Assembly: GCF_900170025.1 (NCBI RefSeq)
Contig: NZ_FWEX01000006.1
Span: 2,943,236-3,007,235 of the forward strand
Source: Nitrospira sp. ND1
GTDB lineage: Bacteria; Nitrospirota; Nitrospiria; Nitrospirales; Nitrospiraceae
Direction: 5' to 3'
Length of the DNA: 64,000 bases
Both the position numbers and the translations under genes were made by a program. This document shows positions 35,338 to 43,745 of this stretch, in pieces (the first letter of the stretch is position 1; every line of letters starts with the position of its first letter). Under the pieces are notes generated by a model. It worked only from the letters and a program-made list of their open reading frames with translations, made no database searches and was not told where the DNA came from.

Positions 35338-36459
35338 ATGTCTGCTGTAGCCACCGCCGTTGAACGGTCAACCGGGCGGGTCGAAGATCAGGGACTGTTG
35401 TTCGAATACACCATCAAGCTGGTGTTGTTCGTCGGATTTTTCGAACTCGTCCTCTATCGCCTGGTATCCCGACTCGGCATGCATATCAGCAAGATTGCGG
35501 CCCAGCATGAGTGGGTCGGAACGATCTTCCAGTTGCTGACGTCTGTCGGCTTCGCCTTGCTGAATGTCGTCGCGATTTTTGTATTTCTGGCCCTGGTGGT
35601 TCTGCTGGTGAACAGGGCTCGCGCCAAGGGCATCACGGGGTTTAATGTCGTCACTATTCCCAGCGTGGCCCTCCTGTTGATCCTCACGGTGTCCTTTCTG
35701 ATTGTCCCGCCGGCCATGCTGGGCTCCATCGCCTACAATGTCGTGACCCTCATTGCACTCACCGCGCTGATGCTGGAGTATCTCTCCCAGCAGCAGGAGT
35801 GGTCGAAGCGAGTGATGGGCGCGGTCTATTACTTCGGCATTTCCGGATGGCTCTATTATCAAATTTTCTCCACCGCCTATGGGTGGATGGGGGTGATTGC
35901 CGCACCGCCATTTGTGTATGAAGCCAATCGTCTCGGCGAAGCGCTGATGGTGCTTGCCAGCATCCTGGTGTTCTGGGCCTATGGGCGCGGGGTGTCGTTC
36001 CGTACCAGGAATCGACAGCAGCGCCGGCGCGCGATCTGGTTCAGCGCCGTCTCGGCGGTGGTGTTCTTTGGCTTACTGTTTATGGATTATTTCCTGGGGC
36101 TCTACAACCCGGTGTTGGCCCATTCCATCCGGAAAGCCGGGGAGGGGATCAGCTGGATCTTTCAGATGGGCATGGGGTATACCTTTTACCTGCCCTTTGC
36201 CTTTTATGTCGCGGGGCTGCTCTGTTGGTCGTACACCGTAATCAGGCTCGTGACGATGGGGCGTCTTGCGGGATACGGCCTGGCGTTGATGTTTATTGCG
36301 GGCTATGCATTGCTCTTTTCCAGTTTGACCCTGATGGTGGTGCTCGGGGTGATGCTGATGACGCTTGATCGTCCCAAAGGTGCGGTGACGGAACAGGCGG
36401 CGGTGACCAGGCCACCCCTCGTCGGCACGCAGGAATCTCTCGTTGGTGGACAAATTTAA
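35338..36459 (+). CDS. Polytopic membrane protein in the NXR accessory run
   Basis: About 373 residues from ATG 35338 (GGGGGCTGGAG upstream). About nine hydrophobic segments with no CxxCH and no recognised catalytic motif. The N-terminal segment pattern (helix, short amphipathic piece, then paired helices) recalls small mechanosensitive or permease proteins, but I make no family call. It is flanked by the radical-SAM gene and a TPR gene in the same direction. Possibly an NXR complex anchor or transporter; this is not shown. Confidence 0.6.
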   Translation: MSAVATAVERSTGRVEDQGLLFEYTIKLVLFVGFFELVLYRLVSRLGMHISKIAAQHEWVGTIFQLLTSVGFALLNVVAIFVFLALVVLLVNRARAKGITGFNVVTIPSVALLLILTVSFLIVPPAMLGSIAYNVVTLIALTALMLEYLSQQQEWSKRVMGAVYYFGISGWLYYQIFSTAYGWMGVIAAPPFVYEANRLGEALMVLASILVFWAYGRGVSFRTRNRQQRRRAIWFSAVSAVVFFGLLFMDYFLGLYNPVLAHSIRKAGEGISWIFQMGMGYTFYLPFAFYVAGLLCWSYTVIRLVTMGRLAGYGLALMFIAGYALLFSSLTLMVVLGVMLMTLDRPKGAVTEQAAVTRPPLVGTQESLVGGQI

Positions 36460-36492
36460 TCTTATGAGTCACCCAGATTAGGATACGTTGTT

Positions 36493-37305
36493 ATGGATGA
36501 ACAGACACAGGCAAGCGGAGCAGAGCAGGGGAGTGCGGCGGTGGATCCCGGCGATCAACCGTTGAGCCCCGACGAAGAAATTGCGGAGATTGAAAAGTTG
36601 CTCGGTGCCGAGCCCGATGATTTTCAGGCACGGTGCAGGCTTGGGGAACTGTATTTTAGCAAAGGCCGGCTCGACGACGCACTCACCGAAGTGAAAAAAT
36701 CGATCGAGATGGCGGAGGGGCTCCGGACCGAGATGAACCGGTCGCTCGCGATGTACTACTCCAACCTCGGGACCATCTATGCCACCAAGGGTATGATCGA
36801 CGAGGCTGAAGCGGAATTCAAGCGCGCGCTCGATGTGCATGCCTACGATGTGCTTGCCCTGTTCAATCTGGGCCGCGTGCAGGCGGACAAACGAAAGTAC
36901 ATGGAGTCGAAGAATTACTACGAGCGGCTTGTCGAGATCACGCCGGATGATCCGATGGCATGGTACAATCTCGCCGGTGTGTACGTGGAACTCGACAATC
37001 CACAGGTCTCCGATTACAACACGATGGACATGGCAATCCAGTGTTATCTTCGTGTTCTGGAGTTGGATCCGAAGCATCTGGAGGCGAGCTTCAAACTGAT
37101 GGAAATCGCCCTCAATCATCGGAAGACGGATTTGGCGATCAAGGTCATGGAGAGCGCGGTGGAGCACAGCCCGGACGAGCCCCTCGCCTACTACAACTTG
37201 ATCAGCGTCTACGACAAGTGCAAGATGTTCGAGCAGGCCGAACAGGCTCGCCAGCGCTTGAAAGAACGATTCGCGAAGAAAGCCAAAGAGGGAGCCGCAT
37301 CCTGA
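36493..37305 (+). CDS. TPR repeat protein
   Basis: 270 residues, cytoplasmic, no signal peptide. About five tetratricopeptide repeats between residues 35 and 265, with W/L-G-Y-A-F-A-P type spacing (for example YYSNLGTIYATKGMIDEAEAEFKRAL and ALFNLGRVQADKRKYMESKNYYERL). TPR proteins mediate protein-protein contacts. Located just before tatA in the NXR accessory run, so it could help assembly or targeting of exported redox proteins (inference). Confidence 0.85.
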   Translation: MDEQTQASGAEQGSAAVDPGDQPLSPDEEIAEIEKLLGAEPDDFQARCRLGELYFSKGRLDDALTEVKKSIEMAEGLRTEMNRSLAMYYSNLGTIYATKGMIDEAEAEFKRALDVHAYDVLALFNLGRVQADKRKYMESKNYYERLVEITPDDPMAWYNLAGVYVELDNPQVSDYNTMDMAIQCYLRVLELDPKHLEASFKLMEIALNHRKTDLAIKVMESAVEHSPDEPLAYYNLISVYDKCKMFEQAEQARQRLKERFAKKAKEGAAS

Positions 37306-37329
37306 ACATGTGAGCAAAGGAGACACACC

Positions 37330-37623
37330 ATGTTTGGCAGTCTTGGTTTTACAGAGTTGATCCTGATCCTGTTTATTGTGCTGATTATTTTCGGGGCAGG
37401 GAAGTTGCCGCAGCTTGGCGAGGGGATCGGCAAAGCGATCAAGGGCTTCAAGAAATCCGTTCATGAGGCGGATGCGATCGAGGCTGAAGCCCAGGCGCAA
37501 GCGCAGGCTCAACAGGCCGAACCGGTTCAGGCTCAGGCTATTCAGGCCCCGCCGCCGGTGGCAATGTCCACGCCTGTCGTTGAGCAGCCGGTCGCCGCAG
37601 CGCCCCCGGCCGCGCGCGCGTAG
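37330..37623 (+). CDS. tatA: Twin-arginine translocase subunit TatA/E
   Basis: 97 residues with AAAGGAG 7 nt before the ATG. Short N-terminus [20 protein letters not shown] (transmembrane helix about 6-22), the [22 protein letters not shown] amphipathic helix typical of TatA, then a Gln/Ala/Pro-rich tail. Forms the protein-conducting part of the Tat system. A tatA inside the NXR accessory run fits the Tat signal on NxrA. No tatB or tatC is seen in the window. Confidence 0.92.
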   Translation: MFGSLGFTELILILFIVLIIFGAGKLPQLGEGIGKAIKGFKKSVHEADAIEAEAQAQAQAQQAEPVQAQAIQAPPPVAMSTPVVEQPVAAAPPAARA

Positions 37624-37669
37624 CATCCTTCGACACAATGGGCCCAGCACAGAACGGATTGACACAGTT

Positions 37670-38923
37670 ATGGAAACGGACGTTCAATTAGCGGTCGGAT
37701 ACATTGAAACCTTTGCCGGAAACGGGAAGGCGCGAAGCACGGGGGACGGCAAGCGCGCTGTGAAAGCAGGCATTCCGCTGCCGCACCACGTCGCGCTGGA
37801 TCGGGACGAGCGCTGGCTGTATTTCGCCGAATCAGGCAGCGACCGGGTTCGTCGCGTCAATCTTGCGGAGGGTACCGTCCATAATTTTGCCGGGATCGGT
37901 GAGACCTGCTACAGCGGCGACGAAGGGCCTTGCGGAGAAGCCGGACTGTATCTGCCGCTGGACGTCGCCTGTGACTCTCGTAACGATCTTTATGTTTGTG
38001 ATTCCGGCAGTAACCGGATTCGAAAAATCGATCGTGAAACCGGAATTATCACCACGGTCGTGGGCACCGGTGAACATGGGTTTAATGGTGATGGCCCGGC
38101 GTTGGAAGTGAATTTGACCTGGCCCGCGGCGATCGCCTTCGACGCGGACGATGTGATGTATATCGCCGACACGCAGGCGCACCGGATTCGTCGGTACGAC
38201 TCGCGAACCGGCCTGGTGGAAACCATCGCGGGAAGCTGGACCGCGGAAGACGAAGCCCGGGAGCAGCCATTGGTGGCGCGCAACCTGGTGGTGTTGTCCG
38301 GCGATGCGATCGGCATCGACTTCAGTGACGACAACGGGTGGCTGATGCCGGTCTGTTCGGATGGGCTCAGTTTGTCGATGTACCTCGATGACGGACATCC
38401 GGCCATGGAGGCGCGGCTGTACGATATCGTCGGTATCGCCGTCGACAATGCCGGTGATGTGTATGTTGTCGACAAAGGCAGTAATCGAGTGCGCAAGATC
38501 GATCATAAGACCGGGCTGATTTCCACCCTCGCCGGTGTGTGCCGGTATGGATACGATGGAGACGGGAAGCCGGCGGCGAAGTCGATGTTGCACGCGCCGG
38601 AAGCCATTGTCTTCGATCAACACAATCATGCCTATATCTCTGACACCGGCAACCATCGGGTACGGAAGGTGGATGCGGACACGGGCTTCATCAGCACGGT
38701 GGCCGGTAACGGTGACAGCGGGTACGATGATAAGAACATGGGTGGCTGTGGCGCGGCGCGGTTTGTCGCCAAAGATGCCGCCGGCGCGCTTAAGCATGGT
38801 GATGGTCTGCTCGCCGTCGAGGCCGTGGTCAATTCTCCGGTGGGGCTGACGCTCGACACGCAGGGGTACTTGTATATCTGTGAGCGGGGTGAAAATAAGA
38901 TTCGTCGCGCCAAGCTGTGGTAA
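37670..38923 (+). CDS. NHL-repeat beta-propeller protein
   Basis: 417 residues from ATG 37670; a much longer frame upstream overlaps tatA and is not used. At least five NHL-type blades, each with IxxxAGxGxxGxxGDG and a later YVxDSGSNRxRKI. No signal peptide is seen, so a cytoplasmic location is expected unless export is atypical. Likely a six-bladed propeller for protein or ligand binding. Its role in the NXR run is unknown. Confidence 0.85.
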   Translation: METDVQLAVGYIETFAGNGKARSTGDGKRAVKAGIPLPHHVALDRDERWLYFAESGSDRVRRVNLAEGTVHNFAGIGETCYSGDEGPCGEAGLYLPLDVACDSRNDLYVCDSGSNRIRKIDRETGIITTVVGTGEHGFNGDGPALEVNLTWPAAIAFDADDVMYIADTQAHRIRRYDSRTGLVETIAGSWTAEDEAREQPLVARNLVVLSGDAIGIDFSDDNGWLMPVCSDGLSLSMYLDDGHPAMEARLYDIVGIAVDNAGDVYVVDKGSNRVRKIDHKTGLISTLAGVCRYGYDGDGKPAAKSMLHAPEAIVFDQHNHAYISDTGNHRVRKVDADTGFISTVAGNGDSGYDDKNMGGCGAARFVAKDAAGALKHGDGLLAVEAVVNSPVGLTLDTQGYLYICERGENKIRRAKLW

Positions 38924-38944
38924 TTTGGGGAACGGATTCAGCGT

Positions 38945-38974
38945 CCCGCGCACATAGCGGGTGCGGGAGTTTTT
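38945..38974 (+). terminator. Terminator-like hairpin after the NHL gene
   Basis: Imperfect stem CCCGCGCAC (38945-38953) with GTGCGGG (38961-38967), a 2-nt bulge, followed by AGTTTTTA. It lies 22 nt after the NHL stop and just before the nxrC2 start region. It may reduce rather than stop read-through into nxrC2. Confidence 0.55.
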
Positions 38975-38998
38975 ACGGTTAGCGGATTGCGTCGGGAC

Positions 38999-39841
38999 AT
39001 GAGGCGAATGACATCGGTTCACACATCCCGCACTCGGTTACTGACACTTCTCTCCAGCCTGTTCGTTCTCGCCCTCATTCTGGGCGGTCTCGGTATCCCC
39101 ATCGTCAGTTCAGAAGGCATGATCATCCGTGCACAGGCCCTCTCGGGAGACATCCCGACCGCGCCCGAAGATCCCCTCTGGCAAAAAATTTCGCCCATGA
39201 CCTTGCCATTGAGCGGCCAGGTGATCACCCGGCCGGTGTGGCCGGAGCCGACGGCCCATGCGTTGGCAGTCCGCGCCGTGCACAACGGAACCGACATCGC
39301 CTTCTTATTGGAATGGCAGGACAATACGAAAAACGATCGCTTGACGCCTGGCACCTTCCGTGACGGTGTTGCGCTGGGATTGCCGCTCGGCGATGCGCCG
39401 GCATTTTTCTGTATGGGTCAGCTCGATCATTACATCAATATTTGGCATTGGAAAGCCGATTGGCAGAGCGACATCGACCGGCGTGCTTCCAGGACCACGG
39501 AAAAAGACAAGGCGGCCAGTGGTGAACCCCGGCGCTTTGAGGTCATTCCTCGGCGGGCGTCCTCGGTGGAAGATTTGATCGGCGGCGGGTTCAGCACCCT
39601 GACCACCAAGGAGAAGCAGGGGCGCGTGCAGGGAAAAGCGACCTGGAAAGACGGCACGTGGCGAGTCGTGATGCGTCGGCCGCTGTCGAGTGAAGAGCAG
39701 GAGAATGAAGCGAAGCTGATTCCGGGTCGTATTCAGGCCGTGTCTTTTGCCGTGTGGAACGGCGAGAACAAAGAGCGTAACGGACAGAAAGCCATTGCCC
39801 CCTGGTTTCAACTCGCGCTGGATCCGACCACAAAGACGTAA
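38999..39841 (+). CDS. nxrC: Candidate nitrite oxidoreductase gamma subunit NxrC, copy 2
   Basis: 280 residues from ATG 38999 (an ATG at 39008 is also possible). Signal peptide (hydrophobic about 14-37), then the same haem-b domain as copy 1. The likely ligands are Met139 in FFCMGQ and Lys264 in GQKAIAPWF. Shared motifs with copy 1 include PLSGQ, TKNDxxxGxxxFRD, NIWxWxAxWQ and SSVEDLxxxGFSTLTT. It is shorter by a loop in the middle. Upstream of a PDZ gene and two pentahaem cytochromes, so it may use a different electron acceptor from copy 1 (inference). Confidence 0.8.
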   Translation: MRRMTSVHTSRTRLLTLLSSLFVLALILGGLGIPIVSSEGMIIRAQALSGDIPTAPEDPLWQKISPMTLPLSGQVITRPVWPEPTAHALAVRAVHNGTDIAFLLEWQDNTKNDRLTPGTFRDGVALGLPLGDAPAFFCMGQLDHYINIWHWKADWQSDIDRRASRTTEKDKAASGEPRRFEVIPRRASSVEDLIGGGFSTLTTKEKQGRVQGKATWKDGTWRVVMRRPLSSEEQENEAKLIPGRIQAVSFAVWNGENKERNGQKAIAPWFQLALDPTTKT

Positions 39842-39924
39842 TTCTTCCTGGTAGGATATGACTGTCGGCAGGACGTGCCGGTTCCGGTTCAACCTGTGCG
39901 GATGAGGCGAACCCGTTGGAGGGA

Positions 39925-40398
39925 ATGTCCAAGAAGAATCGAACGATTTTCACCAGAGCCCTTTCTCTCGGAAGGGCTCTTTGTGTGTGTGGGGCCTTGT
40001 TCACCGTGATGGGATGGGGCTTCCAGGCCGATGCGGGTACCGGTATGAACGGCGAGATGACGGCGGAGGAAGCCGTGCAACTCGGGGAAGAGTTCGGGAT
40101 CGCGGTCGGTGAAGTGGATGAAGAGGTACAGAAAGAACTCAAGTTACAGCGGCCCGAAGGCGTGGCGGTCTTTGAAGTGATCGGCAATTCGAGAGCGGAC
40201 TACGCGGGGATCAAGGTGCGGTCGGTGATCAAGGAGATCGACAAGAAGGAAGTCCGCAACCTGATCGATTTCGGGAAGGCCGTCAAGGCGGCGATGAAAG
40301 AGTGCAATTTTACCGTCGGGACCTATGAGCCGGCAGATCCGGGCGATCCGGTCGGCTGGGGCGTGAATTTTCATTTTGTCGGGTGCAAGCGGGACTAA
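39925..40398 (+). CDS. Exported small PDZ-domain protein
   Basis: 157 residues from ATG 39925 (GGAGGG just upstream). Signal peptide about 1-34 (hydrophobic core in LCVCGALFTVMGWGF, cleavage after QADA). The mature part has a PDZ-like region (GVAVFEVIGNSRADYAGIKVRSVIKEIDKKEV, about residues 80-115). No protease domain is present. It could be a periplasmic adaptor for the neighbouring NxrC2 and multihaem cytochromes. Its gene is 24 nt before the first pentahaem gene. Confidence 0.65.
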   Translation: MSKKNRTIFTRALSLGRALCVCGALFTVMGWGFQADAGTGMNGEMTAEEAVQLGEEFGIAVGEVDEEVQKELKLQRPEGVAVFEVIGNSRADYAGIKVRSVIKEIDKKEVRNLIDFGKAVKAAMKECNFTVGTYEPADPGDPVGWGVNFHFVGCKRD

Positions 40399-40422
40399 AC
40401 CCGAACCGGTCATGAGCGTAGC

Positions 40423-41730
40423 GTGAACGACAAGGGACGATCCATTCAAAAGTTGGCGATGGGTGGGGTGCTGCTGTTCATGGCACTGCTCAACATCACC
40501 TTTCATGAACGGGCGATCGCGCAGAAGACCGATGGCCAGGTACCGGCTGATTGGGTGGCGGAGATCGAAAAGATTTTCATCCGGTCGGAAGATTGCAAGC
40601 AGTGCCACGATCGTCATTACGAAGAATGGAAGGGCATGCGCGAGCAAACTCCGGACCTGAAATCGTTCGGGCGGGTCGATGCCGCCTTGTTGCATGGTAC
40701 CTCGTTCGAATCGCCGGTGTTCCGGACGGTGCTGGGGGTATGGATGCAGACCAATCCGACGATGCAGGAGCGACAACGTTGTTTGTCGTGTCATGCCCCG
40801 GCCGTGACGGTCTTCCCGCAGCATGTCGAGAAGATCAGCGCGCAAATCCTGTCAGGCAAGCCGCAGGTCGAGGGAATCGGCTGTGCGTCCTGTCATCTCA
40901 TCAACGCCGTCGAAACGACGCCGCTGCCCCCTCCAACCTACAAGGTGCAGCCGGGCGAGATGCTCTACGGTCCCTATGCCGATCCGGAAGAGAACTTGGT
41001 ACATCCGGCGACACAGTTGCCGCTGTTTCGTGGCGCGAATTTCTGCACGTCCTGCCATTTCGACAAGGTGAAGGATGTCACGCAGAAGGATTTACCCGGC
41101 GAGATTCTGCAAGGGACCATCTGCCAGGATTGCCATATGGAGCCCTCCACGGGAAGCTCCACGTCGAAACGCGGCGCCATGACCCGCGCGATCGGCCGCC
41201 ATTGGTTTCGAGGGGTTGTCATTCCAGGGACGTTGCTGAAGAACCGCAACCTGCAGGCGGAATGGATGCCGCGTATCGAGATAGACGCCACGAAATCCGG
41301 AGCGGGAGTGGAAGGCACTGTGCTGGTGAAAGTCGGCAGTCTGCCGCATAGTTTCCCCGACGGCGATCCGGTGTTGAAGCAGTTCTTCCTTGCGATCACG
41401 ATCAAGGATGCGCAAGGGAATGTGTTGGGTGAAGACACAAAACGATTCGGTCTTCCGTACGACAAGATTCTGCGCGGCCCGATTCCGGACCCGTTCATCA
41501 AGGGCGGCAATACGCGCCGTGTCCCGTTCTCTCAAACGCTGAAGGATGGCGCCGCGCCGGCGACGATTGAGGTCGTGCTCAGTTATGCATTGATCCCGGA
41601 ACCGGAAGCGGAGCTCAAGGCGAAGTATCTGGCGACTCTGGCGAACGATCAGGAGCGGGCGACCGCTAAAAAGGTCATTGAGGAATACATTCAGCCTCGT
41701 ATGCTGACCTATCGGTCCAAATCACTCTAA
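40423..41730 (+). CDS. Pentahaem cytochrome c, copy 1
   Basis: 435 residues, GTG start. N-terminal signal or anchor (about 11-33). Five CxxCH motifs: CKQCH (58-62), CLSCH, CASCH, CTSCH and CQDCH, the first four in the HAO/cytochrome c554-like spacing. The C-terminal 200 residues have no haem site but a beta-rich domain (GSLPHSFPDGDPVLKQFFLA). Likely periplasmic electron carrier. It is paralogous to the next gene, and both follow nxrC2 and a PDZ gene, which suggests a dedicated electron outlet. Confidence 0.85.
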   Translation: MNDKGRSIQKLAMGGVLLFMALLNITFHERAIAQKTDGQVPADWVAEIEKIFIRSEDCKQCHDRHYEEWKGMREQTPDLKSFGRVDAALLHGTSFESPVFRTVLGVWMQTNPTMQERQRCLSCHAPAVTVFPQHVEKISAQILSGKPQVEGIGCASCHLINAVETTPLPPPTYKVQPGEMLYGPYADPEENLVHPATQLPLFRGANFCTSCHFDKVKDVTQKDLPGEILQGTICQDCHMEPSTGSSTSKRGAMTRAIGRHWFRGVVIPGTLLKNRNLQAEWMPRIEIDATKSGAGVEGTVLVKVGSLPHSFPDGDPVLKQFFLAITIKDAQGNVLGEDTKRFGLPYDKILRGPIPDPFIKGGNTRRVPFSQTLKDGAAPATIEVVLSYALIPEPEAELKAKYLATLANDQERATAKKVIEEYIQPRMLTYRSKSL

Positions 41731-41798
41731 GCTCCCCTGCAGCGGGCCGTGCACCACAGGCAGCGAGGATTGAGTACTGTGCGAAGGAAACGCCGACG

Positions 41799-43037
41799 GT
41801 GAAGAATCGACGAGGATTGCTGCAGGGAGTCGTGATCGGCCTGGTGTTGCTGGCGGTGGCCATCACCAGCTACGGCGTGCAGCAGGGATTAGCCCAAGAT
41901 GCCAAGGCCCAGGCCACGATCGAAAAGGCTTTTCCCAGCTCAAGCAAGTGTAAGCGATGTCATGAGCGTGTGTTTGAAGAGTGGGAGACGTCGCCGCTTT
42001 CGCGTTCGATACATACGCCGACCTTCCGGGCGGCGCTCGATGCCTACCTGACCTCCTCTGCCGGGAAAGACAAAGCCCTGTGCTTTCGCTGTCATGCCCC
42101 GCATGTGCGCGAGTTTGCCGATCAGGCTCAATTGTTCGTGACTCAGGCCCAATCCGGTGAGCCATCATTGGATGGTGTGGCCTGCGTGCAATGTCATCTC
42201 ATCAAGCAGGTCGATCGGACGAAACAACCGCCTGAGCCGAAGTACGATCTCGGCAGCAAGACCATGTATGGCCCATACAAAGATTTCGCGCAGAACCTTG
42301 CGCATCAATCCATGGAATTGGGGCTCTTCCACAAGTCTGACCTCTGCTTGAATTGCCACCAGGTGGTGCCCGCTGCGGCGGACCTCGGCAAGAGTAACGA
42401 CTTGTTGGGGAATTGGGACCAGAGCAAAGCCGTGAAGTCGGGCAAGGAATGCCAGACCTGTCATATGCCTGAGCAGGTAGGGGAATCCGCCAATGGAGAA
42501 GCCAAGCGGAAGGTGGCGAATCATACGTTCCCGGGCCGCATCGGTCAGCTCAGGCAGGAAGCGGCCAAACTGGAAGTCTCGACCAAAGTAGAAGGGGAGA
42601 AAACTACCGTGACGGTAGCGGTGCAAAGCCTGGTCCCGCACAACCTGCCGACCACCCACCCCGGTTGGGCGAGCGTCGTCTTGGAATTGGATATCAAGGG
42701 CAAGAACCTGAAGACCGTGTTCAACGACAAACGCGTCTACGGCCGGACCTACGCCGACGCCAAAGGCCAGAAGACGGTGTTCGATTTTGAGGCCATCAAG
42801 GTGCTTGAAGAAACGGTCCTCAAGCCGGAAGAAAAGCGCGTGGAAACGTTTACCTTCACGACACCGAAGGACACCAAGACCTTCGACGTCGAGGCCATGC
42901 TCAGTTACGCTCCTGTGACCGGGCCATCTGCCTTTTTGCAGCGCATTGAGGCGGAATCCTCCAAGGGGGCGCAGGATCCTGTGTTTCAATCCATCCCCAT
43001 TGCGAAGTTCAGCGAGAACATTCCGGTCGCCAGGTAG
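41799..43037 (+). CDS. Pentahaem cytochrome c, copy 2
   Basis: 412 residues, GTG start with GAAGGAAAC upstream. N-terminal signal/anchor (about 9-30). Five CxxCH motifs: CKRCH (51-55), CFRCH, CVQCH, CLNCH and CQTCH. The first (ERVFEEW after the site) and third (VQCHLIKQV) match copy 1 closely (DRHYEEW; ASCHLINAV). The C-terminal beta-rich domain is also shared (SLVPHNLPTTHPGWASVVLEL). Tandem duplication is clear. Likely periplasmic multi-haem carrier. Confidence 0.85.
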   Translation: MKNRRGLLQGVVIGLVLLAVAITSYGVQQGLAQDAKAQATIEKAFPSSSKCKRCHERVFEEWETSPLSRSIHTPTFRAALDAYLTSSAGKDKALCFRCHAPHVREFADQAQLFVTQAQSGEPSLDGVACVQCHLIKQVDRTKQPPEPKYDLGSKTMYGPYKDFAQNLAHQSMELGLFHKSDLCLNCHQVVPAAADLGKSNDLLGNWDQSKAVKSGKECQTCHMPEQVGESANGEAKRKVANHTFPGRIGQLRQEAAKLEVSTKVEGEKTTVTVAVQSLVPHNLPTTHPGWASVVLELDIKGKNLKTVFNDKRVYGRTYADAKGQKTVFDFEAIKVLEETVLKPEEKRVETFTFTTPKDTKTFDVEAMLSYAPVTGPSAFLQRIEAESSKGAQDPVFQSIPIAKFSENIPVAR

Positions 43038-43126
43038 CGTTGCCCGTTATTCGTGAAGCGTATCTCGTCCAAGACCACGTGTCTTACGGTCACACGAGAG
43101 CCGAACGACGCGTCACGAAGTGCGGA

Positions 43127-43381
43127 TTACTCGGAGATGATGCTGGAACCGGGGGACTTCATCTTGAAGATCTGAATGGCGCTGTAGATACCCTTGGCCG
43201 GGTGGTTGAGGATGAGTCGTGAGTTGGTGATGTGCGTATCGATCAATTCGTACTGTCCGCCGCTGTAGTACACATCGCAGTCGTCGATCTCGCAATTCTT
43301 ATACACGTGATTGTCCAGCGCCAGCTTGGTTTTACTGAACTTTTGCTGATCGATTAAGATATATTCCGGCGCCAGTCCCAT
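43127..43381 (-). CDS. Small conserved-looking protein of unknown function
   Basis: 84 residues from ATG 43381 (an in-frame start at 43396 would add 5 residues). Pattern of alternating hydrophobic and polar residues (DNHVYKNCEIDDCDVYYSGG) suggests a short beta-helix or pentapeptide-like fold. No signal peptide. It is convergent with the pentahaem gene, 90 nt apart. No family recognised. Confidence 0.5.
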   Translation of the reverse strand: MGLAPEYILIDQQKFSKTKLALDNHVYKNCEIDDCDVYYSGGQYELIDTHITNSRLILNHPAKGIYSAIQIFKMKSPGSSIISE

Positions 43382-43500
43382 CGAGTACTCCTCCATCCGC
43401 GCGCACTATAACAAAGTCGCTGTCCTTCCGCAAACGGTGAGCTGCGAGGCTTCGGGCGAGGTGTCGTGCCTCCAACCCTTCACGCCGGCCATCTTTCGCC

Positions 43501-43529
43501 TTGATCCGATTCCGACCTCGCTATAGAAT
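43501..43529 (+). promoter_or_regulatory. Candidate sigma-70 promoter for hppA
   Basis: TTGATC (43501-43506), 17-nt spacer, TAGAAT (43524-43529). It lies about 215 nt before the hppA GTG, which would leave a long leader. The intergenic stretch 43397-43745 shows no gene on either strand; a 96-residue minus-strand frame lacks coding character. Confidence 0.4.
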
Positions 43530-43745
43530 GGCGCCACTTTCCCGCTCGTTCGCACCGTGTCTGTTGTCGGGCATGCAGTATTTCTTCCTGCTGCATTCTC
43601 AGCTCGCGATAGGTTTAGTCCACGGAGATTCTGTGACATTCGTCGACCGTTGTACGTGACTGGTTCATGTTCGCGACGGGGTATTCTCGTAGACACTTGA
43701 GCTGGATTCTCAGTTTCACCATTCTGTTAACAGGAGGAGAACACT

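Noticed and set aside
37415-37669. Upstream extension of the NHL-protein frame
   Set aside because: It overlaps tatA out of frame and is Arg-rich; the ATG at 37670 begins the first NHL blade region.
36478-39022. Minus-strand frames of 395 and 396 residues
   Set aside because: They oppose the TPR, tatA, NHL and nxrC2 genes, which have clear family signatures.
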